Below, piece after piece: positions 1 to 7,507 of a DNA stretch of 11,672 nt (the first letter of the stretch is position 1; each line of letters begins with the position of its first letter). Origin of the DNA: Halomonas sp. (GTDB lineage: Bacteria; Pseudomonadota; Gammaproteobacteria; Pseudomonadales; Halomonadaceae). The DNA is taken from positions 1-11,672 of the forward strand of contig PWIZ01000101.1 of NCBI GenBank assembly GCA_003560175.1, written 5' to 3'. Made by a program: the position numbers and the translations under genes. Below the pieces are notes generated by a model. The model worked only from the letters and a program-made list of their open reading frames with translations. It was not told the DNA's origin and ran no database searches.

Positions 1-118
1 CATGGTGTGACGCTCGTATCAAGGGTGGGTCGGGAGCCGTACGATCATTGCCCGGGTTTTTAACCGCTCGGCCCGCGCCAGGTCAAATCACCGCCTGCCG
101 AGGTCACCGCCCGGCTGC

Positions 119-124
119 TATCAT
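119..124 (+). promoter_or_regulatory. Possible -10 element of the gor promoter
   Basis: TATCAT matches the sigma-70 -10 consensus at five of six positions and lies about 50 bases before the gor start. A -35 at the right distance is poor: CTGCCG at 95-100 matches three of six, with an 18-base spacer. The rest of 1-172 shows no gene that can be supported. A CAT at 1-3 could be the start codon of a minus-strand gene leaving the window, but nothing of it is visible. Confidence 0.3.
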
Positions 125-172
125 GCCGCTACGACGAACCGGGCCGCTGGGCCCCAGCAACAGGAGAACTCC

Positions 173-1552
173 GTGTCCGAGAATACCGAATCCCAGTATG
201 ACTGGGACCTCTTCGTGATCGGCGCCGGCTCCGGCGGCGTGCGCGCGGCTCGAACCGCGGCGGCGACGGGCGCCAGGGTCGCCGTGGCCGAGGACCGCTA
301 TCTCGGCGGCACCTGCGTTAACGTGGGTTGCGTGCCCAAGAAGCTCTACTCCTATGCGGCCCATTTCCATGACGCCTTCGAGGATGCCGGCGGCTTCGGC
401 TGGCAGCTGTCCGAAGCGCCGCGGTTCGACTGGGCGACCCTACGTGACAACAAGACTGGCGAGATCAAACGCCTCAACGGCATCTATGGTCGTCTGCTGG
501 AGGGGGCCGGGGTACGCCTGGTTCAAGGCCGAGCGTGCATCCTCGACCCGCACACCGTCGAGGTGGCCGGCGAGACCTTCAGCGCCGAGCGAATTCTGGT
601 GGCGGTGGGCGGATGGCCATGGGTGCCGGAGTTTCCGGGCAGCGAGTTGACCCTGACCTCCAACGAGGTGTTCGATCTGGACACCTTCCCCGAGCGCTTC
701 CTGGTGCTGGGCGGTGGCTACATCGCCGTGGAGTTCGCCAGCATCTTCAACGGCCTGGGCAGCCAGACCCACCTGATCTATCGCGGCGATCTCTTCCTGC
801 GTGGTTTCGACCAGCAGGTGCGCGAGTTCACCCGCGACCAGATGGCTGCCAAGGGTGTGAACCTGCACTTCGAGACCAACATCGAGCGCATCGAACAGTG
901 CGAGAGCGGGTTGGCGGTGACCCTGACCAGCGGTGAGGTGCTTGAGGTGGATGCCGTGCTGGCCGCCACGGGGCGCCGACCGCATCTCGAGGGACTCGGG
1001 CTTGACGCCATGGGCGTCGAGCTCGCCGACAGCGGCCATGTCAAGGTCAACGACCGCTTCGAGACCTCGCAGCCCTCCATCCTGGCGCTGGGCGACGTGT
1101 CCGGCGGCCCCGAGCTGACCCCGGTGGCCCTGGCCGAGGCGATGCACCTGGTGGCGCATCACTTCGGCGACTCCCCACCGACCGCGCCGCTGGACTACCG
1201 CAATATTGCCACCGCAGTGTTCTGTCACCCCAACATCGGCACCGTGGGGCTCTCCGAGGAAGAGGCTCGCGAGCACTGTGGTGATATCCGCGTCTATGTC
1301 ACCGATTTCCGCCCCATGAAGCACACTCTGTCGGGTAGCCAGGAGCGCTGCCTGATGAAGCTGGTGGTGGATGACGCCAGCGACGTGGTGGTGGGCGCTC
1401 ACATGGTGGGCGAGGAGGCCGGAGAGGTAATCCAGGGCATTGCCATTGCCGTTCGCGCCGGCCTCACCAAGGCCGATTTCGATGCCACCGTGGGCATCCA
1501 CCCCACCGGCGCCGAGGAGTTCGTCACCCTGCGCACTCCGTCGCGTCGCTGA
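173..1552 (+). CDS. gor: Glutathione-disulfide reductase
   Basis: This cytoplasmic FAD flavoenzyme reduces oxidised glutathione with NADPH and maintains the thiol pool. The 459 residues fit the family (about 450). An FAD-binding Rossmann motif GAGSGG lies near residues 17-22. The redox disulfide CVNVGC is at 48-53, a second dinucleotide fold GGGYIA at 180-185, and the C-terminal catalytic signature HPTGAEE at 443-449. Arg204 and Arg210, in the stretch after the second fold, match the positions that bind the NADPH 2'-phosphate in E. coli Gor, so NADPH rather than NADH is expected. This separates it from dihydrolipoamide dehydrogenase. The start is GTG at 173, chosen because AGGAG at 162-166 lies six bases upstream and the N-terminus fits the family. 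It appears to be a single-gene unit; ectA follows after 241 bases with its own promoter. Confidence 0.95.
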   Translation: MSENTESQYDWDLFVIGAGSGGVRAARTAAATGARVAVAEDRYLGGTCVNVGCVPKKLYSYAAHFHDAFEDAGGFGWQLSEAPRFDWATLRDNKTGEIKRLNGIYGRLLEGAGVRLVQGRACILDPHTVEVAGETFSAERILVAVGGWPWVPEFPGSELTLTSNEVFDLDTFPERFLVLGGGYIAVEFASIFNGLGSQTHLIYRGDLFLRGFDQQVREFTRDQMAAKGVNLHFETNIERIEQCESGLAVTLTSGEVLEVDAVLAATGRRPHLEGLGLDAMGVELADSGHVKVNDRFETSQPSILALGDVSGGPELTPVALAEAMHLVAHHFGDSPPTAPLDYRNIATAVFCHPNIGTVGLSEEEAREHCGDIRVYVTDFRPMKHTLSGSQERCLMKLVVDDASDVVVGAHMVGEEAGEVIQGIAIAVRAGLTKADFDATVGIHPTGAEEFVTLRTPSRR

Positions 1553-1577
1553 GCTTGCCAATCGACCTTGCATTCAG

Positions 1578-1609
1578 GCGTCGGGTCACCCGGGGGGGTG
1601 GCACGACGC
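1578..1609 (+). terminator. Strong hairpin downstream of gor
   Basis: Outer arms GCGTCG (1578-1583) and CGACGC (1604-1609) enclose inner arms CACCC (1587-1591) and GGGTG (1596-1600) around a GGGG loop. One mismatch and a wobble pair lie between the two stems. No T-run follows, so it is not a canonical intrinsic terminator. It may mark the 3' end of the gor message or assist factor-dependent termination. Confidence 0.35.
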
Positions 1610-1665
1610 TGCTGCGGCACCCGTTCATTCGGTAGGGTATGGACTAGAATGAAATGAGGAGGGCG

Positions 1666-1683
1666 GTGCCGGCAAAAAGGCAC
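1666..1683 (+). other. Second short hairpin in the gor-ectA gap
   Basis: GTGCC (1666-1670) can pair with GGCAC (1679-1683) across an eight-base loop, GGCAAAAA. A T-run occurs only at 1696-1701, rather far from the stem for a classical terminator. It may still act with the upstream hairpin to insulate ectA from gor transcription. Confidence 0.25.
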
Positions 1684-1690
1684 GGCTCTT

Positions 1691-1707
1691 CATAATTTTT
1701 TATTATG
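1691..1707. promoter_or_regulatory. AT-rich inverted repeat upstream of the ectA promoter
   Basis: CATAAT (1691-1696) and ATTATG (1702-1707) are perfect 6-base arms around TTTTT. The dyad lies 28 bases before the ectA -35 element, where an activator or upstream operator could sit. The same arms, with a four-base spacer, recur at 4934-4949 in the other regulatory region of this window. The binding protein is unknown. Confidence 0.4.
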
Positions 1708-1735
1708 GATGAGGCTTTGTTAAATACCCCCAGAT

Positions 1736-1763
1736 TTGAAATATCACTCATCGCTGGTATGAT
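1736..1763 (+). promoter_or_regulatory. Sigma-70-type promoter of ectA
   Basis: A -35 element TTGAAA (1736-1741) and a -10 element TATGAT (1758-1763), each five of six to consensus, are separated by 16 bases. TGG directly before the -10 gives the extended -10 form TGnTATGAT. Transcription would begin near 1770, leaving a leader of about 24 bases. The ectA operon of Halomonas elongata is known to have vegetative and sigma-S promoters; I see no convincing separate sigma-S promoter here. Confidence 0.65.
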
Positions 1764-1793
1764 ATTCCACAAATTCGCACAGCGAACCTGACC

Positions 1794-2372
1794 ATGACGA
1801 CAACTTCCGAGCCCTTCACTCCCTCCTCCGACCTTGCCCGCCCCACCGTGGCGGATGCCGTAGTCGGCGCTGAAAGTTCATCGCTGTTCATTCGTAAGCC
1901 CAACCCCGATGATGGCTGGGGTATCTATGAACTGGTCAAATCCTGTCCCCCACTGGACGTCAATTCCGCCTATGCCTATCTGCTGTTGGCGACTCAGTTT
2001 CGCGACAGCTGTGCGGTGGCTACCAACCAGGAGGGGGAGGTAGTCGGCTTCGTTTCCGGCTATGTGAAGAGTAACGCACCAGACACCTATTTCCTGTGGC
2101 AGGTAGCGGTAGGTGAGAAGGCACGCGGCACCGGCCTGGCCCGGCGCCTGGTCGAGGCCGTCATGTCGCGACCCGAACTGGCCGAGGTGCATCATCTCGA
2201 GACCACCATCACCCCCGACAACCAGGCCTCCTGGGGGCTGTTTCGTCGGCTTGCCGGCCGCTGGCAGGCGCCGCTCAACAGCCGCGAATACTTCTCCACC
2301 GACCAGCTCGGCGGGGAACACGACCCGGAGAACCTGGTCCGCATCGGTCCCTTCCAGACCGATCGCATCTAA
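1794..2372 (+). CDS. ectA: L-2,4-diaminobutyrate N-acetyltransferase (ectoine synthesis)
   Basis: EctA transfers an acetyl group from acetyl-CoA to the gamma-amino group of L-2,4-diaminobutyrate. This is the second step of ectoine synthesis and takes place in the cytoplasm. The protein has a GNAT fold, with the acetyl-CoA pyrophosphate loop RGTGLA at 111-116 after the strand LWQVAVGEKA. Further family blocks are KSCPPLDVNSAYAY near 49-62 and ETTITPDNQASWGLF near 136-150. Its 192 residues equal the length I recall for Halomonas elongata EctA, and the sequence is very similar throughout. The ATG at 1794 gives the usual N-terminus, but the Shine-Dalgarno region (AGCGAA at 1781-1786) is weak. It is the first gene of ectABC, read from the promoter just upstream, and is followed by a terminator-like hairpin before ectB. 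Confidence 0.97.
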   Translation: MTTTSEPFTPSSDLARPTVADAVVGAESSSLFIRKPNPDDGWGIYELVKSCPPLDVNSAYAYLLLATQFRDSCAVATNQEGEVVGFVSGYVKSNAPDTYFLWQVAVGEKARGTGLARRLVEAVMSRPELAEVHHLETTITPDNQASWGLFRRLAGRWQAPLNSREYFSTDQLGGEHDPENLVRIGPFQTDRI

Positions 2373-2380
2373 TCCCTCAA

Positions 2381-3731
<1,351 letters not shown>

Positions 3732-3743
3732 TAATCTAAATAG

Positions 3744-3762
3744 ACGGCCCTCGCCGGGCTGT
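3744..3762 (+). other. Small hairpin in the ectB-ectC gap
   Basis: ACGGCCC (3744-3750) pairs with GGGCTGT (3756-3762), seven pairs including one G-T wobble, around a TCGCC loop. No T-run follows. It could be an mRNA processing or stability element between ectB and ectC. The 86-base gap holds no convincing sigma-54 or sigma-70 promoter for ectC. Confidence 0.3.
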
Positions 3763-3817
3763 GCTGCGGGTGGGTTTGGCGACCCCCTGTTACGAATACA
3801 ACTGTCGGAGTTAATCC

Positions 3818-4213
3818 ATGATCGTTCGCAATCTCGATGAGTGCCGCAAGACCGACCGCCTGGTCAAAGCCGAAAATGGCAACTGGGACAGTACTCGCCT
3901 GAGCCTGGCCGACGACGGCGGCAACTGCTCATTCCATATCACTCGTATCTATGAGGGCACCGAGACCCATATCCACTACAAGCACCACTTCGAGGCGGTA
4001 TACTGCATCGAAGGTGAGGGCGAAGTGGAGACCCTGGCCGATGGCAAGATCTGGCCGATCAAGCCGGGCGACATCTACATACTCGACCAGAATGACGAGC
4101 ACCTGCTGCGCGCCAGCAAGACCATGCACCTGGCCTGCGTGTTCACCCCGGGCCTGACCGGCAAGGAAGTCCACCGCGAGGATGGCTCCTACGCGCCCTC
4201 CGACGAGGGCTGA
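3818..4213 (+). CDS. ectC: L-ectoine synthase
   Basis: EctC closes the ring of N-gamma-acetyl-diaminobutyrate by water elimination to give ectoine, the last step of the pathway. It is a small iron-dependent cupin. Glu59 ([11 protein letters not shown]), Tyr87 (GDIYILD) and His95 (DEHLL) correspond, with a constant offset of two, to the iron ligands reported for the Paenibacillus lautus enzyme (Glu57, Tyr85, His93). The cupin barrel covers most of the protein. At 131 residues it is slightly shorter than the 137 I recall for Halomonas elongata, the difference being a shorter C-terminal tail after SYAPSDEG. The ATG at 3818 is preceded by GGAG at 3807-3810, seven bases away. It ends the operon and faces the convergent lipoprotein gene across a strong hairpin. 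Confidence 0.97.
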   Translation: MIVRNLDECRKTDRLVKAENGNWDSTRLSLADDGGNCSFHITRIYEGTETHIHYKHHFEAVYCIEGEGEVETLADGKIWPIKPGDIYILDQNDEHLLRASKTMHLACVFTPGLTGKEVHREDGSYAPSDEG

Positions 4214-4231
4214 GCCCAATAGCTGCACGAC

Positions 4232-4263
4232 GACGCCCCCGGACCTCAGGTGCCGGGGGCGTC
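4232..4263. terminator. Bidirectional hairpin between ectC and the convergent lipoprotein gene
   Basis: GACGCCCCCGG (4232-4242) and CCGGGGGCGTC (4253-4263) form a perfect 11-base-pair GC-rich stem with a ten-base loop. The loop (4243-4252) contains the stop codon of the minus-strand lipoprotein gene (4246-4248). No T-run follows on either strand, so efficient intrinsic termination is not certain, but the position suits a shared 3'-end structure for both convergent transcripts. Confidence 0.6.
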
Positions 4264-4827
4264 TGTGCTGGTGTCATCGGAATCCACTCCGAGGCGTTCG
4301 AAGACGATGGTGATCTCTGCCAGGGTCACACCAAACTTCTTCATTGACGTTCGGTTGATCAGGCGACCGTCCGGCTGCAGGAACATCCAATCGTCCATTG
4401 TAAAGGTAATCTCGCGTCCCGAGACCTCAACAGGCAGTCGGTAGGTCATGTTGAAGGCATGGCCGGCCTGGCGGGCTTCCACGGGGCCCTCGACGTCGTT
4501 GGCGCTGCCGATCCAGAGGCCGTCGCCCTGGCGCTCGAAGGTCCAGACTCGGCGATCTGTCTCACCGTCGTCGTAGAGAAAATGCTCGTCGAGGACCAGG
4601 GTCGTGCCGTCATGTTCGCCATGGATGTCTACCACAAAGCGCCGCTGCACTTCGCCGCGGTAGTCCTGGACCATGCCCCAGGCTCGTGTACGACCGTCGA
4701 AGTACTCGCCGATATCGAGCGCCGGTGTAGTGTCCGCGTAGCGATCGACATCGACACTGCTGCAACCGGCCAGCAGCAGGGCAAGCAGGGAGACCAGCAG
4801 TGGGTAAAGCCGAATTTTCCGACACAT
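4246..4827 (-). CDS. DUF3833-type lipoprotein of unknown function
   Basis: The 193-residue product starts with a signal peptide (MCRKIR, then a hydrophobic stretch to residue 20) and a lipobox LLAGC, with the lipidated cysteine at residue 22 followed by Ser. Ser at +2 favours sorting to the outer membrane. The body resembles, from memory, the DUF3833 family: EYFDG (41-45), AWG (49-51), the stretch DDWMF (145-149) and INRTSMKKFG (157-166). These lipoproteins have a lipocalin-like look with many beta strands, but their role is not established. The ATG at 4825-4827 is supported by GAGG at 4836-4839, eight bases upstream. The gene is convergent with ectC, its stop lies in the loop of the shared hairpin, and it is divergent from the retropepsin-like gene, with which it shares an intergenic region. 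Function unknown; an envelope role is inference. Confidence 0.85.
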   Translation of the reverse strand: MCRKIRLYPLLVSLLALLLAGCSSVDVDRYADTTPALDIGEYFDGRTRAWGMVQDYRGEVQRRFVVDIHGEHDGTTLVLDEHFLYDDGETDRRVWTFERQGDGLWIGSANDVEGPVEARQAGHAFNMTYRLPVEVSGREITFTMDDWMFLQPDGRLINRTSMKKFGVTLAEITIVFERLGVDSDDTSTDAPGT

Positions 4828-4923
4828 TGATCAAACCTCGTCAAGGATGTGTGTAGATTTTCTCCATCCTAGCCTCGGACAGGACCCAGAACCAGCGGAA
4901 CAGCGTGACATCGTCCTGGGTGC

Positions 4924-4951
4924 TTGTACTTCGCATAATGTATATTATGTT
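4924..4951 (+). promoter_or_regulatory. Possible promoter of the retropepsin-transglutaminase-ATP-grasp cassette
   Basis: TTGTAC (4924-4929, three of six to the -35 consensus) and TATGTT (4946-4951, four of six to the -10) are 16 bases apart in the only AT-rich patch of the divergent region 4828-5092. The inverted repeat at 4934-4949 fills the spacer, as an operator would. The start site would be near 4958, giving a long leader of about 135 bases before the ATG at 5093. The assignment is tentative; no clear promoter for the minus-strand lipoprotein gene was found. Confidence 0.3.
4934..4949. promoter_or_regulatory. Inverted repeat CATAAT-N4-ATTATG in the divergent intergenic region
   Basis: CATAAT (4934-4939) and ATTATG (4944-4949) are perfect arms around GTAT. 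The arms are identical to those of the dyad upstream of ectA (1691-1707, five-base spacer). It lies between the divergent lipoprotein and retropepsin-like genes and overlaps a candidate promoter, so it could act as an operator for one or both. Confidence 0.45.
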
Positions 4952-5092
4952 AAATCCACTAGGTGGCGGCGCCTCCCGGACTACGGGCCATCGTGGTTTT
5001 TTGGCGATTTCCACTGGCCCGGTTGGACAAGCCGGTCGGCGACTCCTTATGATCACGCGACACGCGCCCGCCTCAAGAGATAACCTCGCCTC

Positions 5093-5935
5093 ATGCCACG
5101 ACGCCTGCTACCCACCGGTGCCCTCGCACTTATTGTGCTACTGAGCACTGGCTGCGCCATGCTCATTGAGCAAAGCGAGCCGGAGCCCGTGCTGGGCCCC
5201 GACGAATTTGCACTGCGCATCGATCGCCTTGAATCCGATCTGGTGGCCCGCTGTGATCTGCAGCAGGCGACCCTGATCGAAAACACCCGCCGCCAGGAGA
5301 CGCTGGTCGCTGACGTGCGTGAGGTCGGCAGCCTGGTCCGACATCTGCGTGCCAATATCGAGCAGCTGGAGCGCGCCGAGGGTAAACCGTCGGTCGCCGC
5401 TCGAGAATGCGCTACCGTTGAGACTGCCCTGGGCAGCAAGACCGCGGTCGGCCGCAGCGAATGGATCGGCCTGCCCGATGTGGGCACCTACCTGAAGGCG
5501 CGAGTCGATTCAGGTGCCAATACCTCGTCGCTGTCGGCCAGCGAGATCACCCGCTTCGAGCGCGACGGGGTCAACTGGGTGCGGTTCAAGCTTGGTGTCA
5601 CCGATGATGACGTGGTGGTCGAAGGTGTGCGCGATGAGTGGATCGAGGCGCCGGTCGAACGCCGTGTGCGCATCCTTCAGGCCGCCGGCGAAGAGTCCCG
5701 CCCGGTGGTTAGCCTGATGATGACCCTGGGCCCGATCCGTGAGGTCGTGGAGTTTACCCTTAACGACCGCACCCACCTCAGCTATCCGGTACTGCTCGGT
5801 CGGCGCTTCTTGATGGACATCGCGGTGATCGATGTTGCCGAGAGCTTTCTCCATGAGCGCCCCGAGTATCCCGGCGGGCGTCCGGCTGACGAGGCCGTCG
5901 ACGACGAGGAAGACCGGGACGACGAAGAGCGCTGA
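5093..5935 (+). CDS. Retropepsin-like aspartyl protease lipoprotein (RimK/ATP-grasp-associated, 'ATP-dependent zinc protease' family)
   Basis: This 280-residue protein has a signal peptide (MPRRLL plus a hydrophobic stretch) ending in LLSTGC, with Cys21 as the likely lipidation site. Its +2 residue is Ala, which suits an outer-membrane lipoprotein. Residues about 36-95 look like an alpha-helical, probably coiled-coil stalk. The C-terminal domain from about 121 is a single retropepsin-like unit. It has the catalytic signature DSGANTSS at 139-146 and the matching LLGRRFL at 234-240, typical of pepsin-fold proteases that work as dimers. The family is often labelled ATP-dependent zinc protease (DUF785), but the motif points to an aspartyl protease. 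The tail (266-280) is very acidic. The start has only a weak Shine-Dalgarno site (AAGAGA at 5075-5080). It heads a cassette with the transglutaminase-7TM gene 61 bases downstream and the ATP-grasp gene. Substrate unknown; envelope peptides are an inference. Confidence 0.85.
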   Translation: MPRRLLPTGALALIVLLSTGCAMLIEQSEPEPVLGPDEFALRIDRLESDLVARCDLQQATLIENTRRQETLVADVREVGSLVRHLRANIEQLERAEGKPSVAARECATVETALGSKTAVGRSEWIGLPDVGTYLKARVDSGANTSSLSASEITRFERDGVNWVRFKLGVTDDDVVVEGVRDEWIEAPVERRVRILQAAGEESRPVVSLMMTLGPIREVVEFTLNDRTHLSYPVLLGRRFLMDIAVIDVAESFLHERPEYPGGRPADEAVDDEEDRDDEER

Positions 5936-5947
5936 AGCGCCTCTCTC

Positions 5948-5975
5948 TCAGTGCTCTGCCGTCAGTGCTCTGCCG
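5948..5975. repeat. Perfect 14-base tandem duplication
   Basis: TCAGTGCTCTGCCG occurs twice in direct contact (5948-5961 and 5962-5975) just after a CT dinucleotide run (5941-5949). It lies in the 61-base gap between the retropepsin-like and transglutaminase-like genes. It looks like a recent slippage duplication; it leaves the Shine-Dalgarno site at 5986-5990 untouched. Confidence 0.9.
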
Positions 5976-5996
5976 CTGTATTGCCAAGGATGATTC

Positions 5997-7502
5997 ATGT
6001 CACGACTGCCCTTCTATCTGCTTGTCGGCCTGCTGCTGGTGATGGGCATCGGCCTCAGCGTTCATCGCCACGTTACCCTCGAGGTACCCTGGACCCCCGG
6101 CGAGCAGCGGGAGGTGTGGGAGGTTGAGGCGCTAGTCAACTTCACCGCCCAGGACGGCCCGGTGCTGGTCAATATGGCACTGCCTTCACGCCAGCAGTCA
6201 TTCCGACTACTTACCGAGCACACCGCCTCGCCGGGGTACGGCCTGGCCTTCCTGGAAGAGAACGGCGGTCGCCGCGCCCAGTGGTCGATTCGCGACGCTT
6301 CCGGCAACCAGCAGCTCTACTACACCACCCAGATGCTGGCCACTCCAGACGCTCGCCCCCCCGGGATCGAGCCACCGGAGCTGCACAGCGACATCATCTG
6401 GGAGCGCCCCTACGACACCGCCGCGGCCCAGATGATCGAACGCGCCTGGAATCGCAGCGCAGACGGCTTCACCTTCGCTCGTGAATTGATTCGCGACTTC
6501 GGTGACGAACGCCAGGGCGAGAATTCCCGCCTGCTGCTGACCCAGTTCGAGCGGGGCCCGCTGCTGGTGCGCCTGCTCAACCAGGCCGGCGTGCCGGCCC
6601 GGGAGGTCAGCGGCCTGCTGCTGGAGGACGCTCGCCGCCGCCAGACCCTCAGCCAGTGGGTGCAGGTATTCGACGGCGAGCGCTGGGCCTTGTTCGACCC
6701 GGCCACTGGCGAACAGGGACGTCCCGATAACCTGCTGCTCTGGGAAGCTTCCGGCCAAGCGGTGCTGGAGGTTCAGGGCGGGACCAACTCGCGAGTCACC
6801 TTCTCGATGCTCAACCGCAACCAGCCGGCGGCGGCCGCGGTGCGCAGCCAGCTAGCCGAGGACACCCTGCTCAACTTCTCCATTCATAGCCTCCCCCTCG
6901 AGGAGCAGGCGCTATTCCAGACGATCCTGCTGATCCCCATCGGCGCTCTGGTGGTGGTCATCCTGCGCATCCTGGTGGGCATCAAGACCTCCGGCACCTT
7001 CATGCCCGTGCTGATCGCCCTGGCCTTCATCCAGACCACCCTGATCACCGGCCTGGTCGGGTTCCTGCTGATCGTGGCGGTGGGCCTGGTGATCCGCAAC
7101 TACCTCTCCTATTTGAATCTGCTACTGGTGGCGAGGGTGACGGCGGTGATCATCACGGTCATCGCCATCATCTCGTTATTCTCGGTGCTCTCCTACCGCT
7201 TCGGGCTCAATGCGGGGCTGACCATCACCTTCTTCCCGATGATCATCCTTTCCTGGACCATCGAGCGCATGTCGATCCTGTGGGAGGAGGAAGGGCCCAG
7301 GGAAGTGTTGATCCAGGGTGGCGGTAGCCTGCTCACCGCGGTGATCGCCTTTCTGGCCATGACCAACCCCTGGGTACGCCATATCACCTTCAACTTCTTG
7401 GGCGTGCAGATGATCCTGATGGCGCTGATCCTGCTCCTTGGCAACTACACCGGCTACCGGCTGCTCGAACTGCGCCGCTTCAAGCCTATTACCGAGGATT
7501 GA
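5997..7502 (+). CDS. Inactive transglutaminase-like domain fused to seven transmembrane helices
   Basis: The 501-residue protein has an N-terminal membrane anchor (about 5-22), a soluble part to about 300, and seven hydrophobic helices near 308-327, 333-350, 352-368, 374-398, 405-421, 441-456 and 466-484. The soluble part contains a transglutaminase/papain-like fold: LLNQAGVPAREVSG (193-206), SQWVQVF (219-225) and LFDPATGE (232-239). In active enzymes the second block reads H-x-W; here Ser219 replaces His, and no Cys is found at the expected nucleophile position (around 175-185). Only the Asp (234) of the triad remains, so it is probably a non-catalytic binding domain, likely periplasmic. The family is known from analyses of ATP-grasp gene neighbourhoods. 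AAGGA at 5986-5990 supports the ATG at 5997. The stop overlaps the leader of the ATP-grasp gene, six bases before its ATG, suggesting translational coupling. Confidence 0.85.
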   Translation: MSRLPFYLLVGLLLVMGIGLSVHRHVTLEVPWTPGEQREVWEVEALVNFTAQDGPVLVNMALPSRQQSFRLLTEHTASPGYGLAFLEENGGRRAQWSIRDASGNQQLYYTTQMLATPDARPPGIEPPELHSDIIWERPYDTAAAQMIERAWNRSADGFTFARELIRDFGDERQGENSRLLLTQFERGPLLVRLLNQAGVPAREVSGLLLEDARRRQTLSQWVQVFDGERWALFDPATGEQGRPDNLLLWEASGQAVLEVQGGTNSRVTFSMLNRNQPAAAAVRSQLAEDTLLNFSIHSLPLEEQALFQTILLIPIGALVVVILRILVGIKTSGTFMPVLIALAFIQTTLITGLVGFLLIVAVGLVIRNYLSYLNLLLVARVTAVIITVIAIISLFSVLSYRFGLNAGLTITFFPMIILSWTIERMSILWEEEGPREVLIQGGGSLLTAVIAFLAMTNPWVRHITFNFLGVQMILMALILLLGNYTGYRLLELRRFKPITED

Positions 7503-7507
7503 GCGCC

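Noticed and set aside
440..1573. Long open frame on the minus strand across gor (377 codons)
   Set aside because: It lies opposite a clear gor gene in high-GC sequence; its translation has no family character and such mirror frames are expected from GC-rich codon use.
3770..3790. Sigma-54 promoter before ectC, as described for Halomonas elongata
   Set aside because: TTGGC at 3776-3780 resembles the -24 half, but no GC is found at the -12 position; the match is too poor to call.
4827..4834. TTGATCAA palindrome at the lipoprotein start as an FNR/ANR-type site
   Set aside because: An FNR site needs four bases between TTGAT and ATCAA; here the halves overlap, so it is a chance 8-base palindrome.
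4847..5083. Small plus-strand frames in the divergent region
   Set aside because: They have no good ribosome site or known motif, and this region more likely holds regulatory sites.
7499..7507. TTG start for the ATP-grasp gene
   Set aside because: The ribosome site GAGG (7494-7497) is one base from it but ten bases from the ATG at 7508, which also gives the family-type N-terminus.
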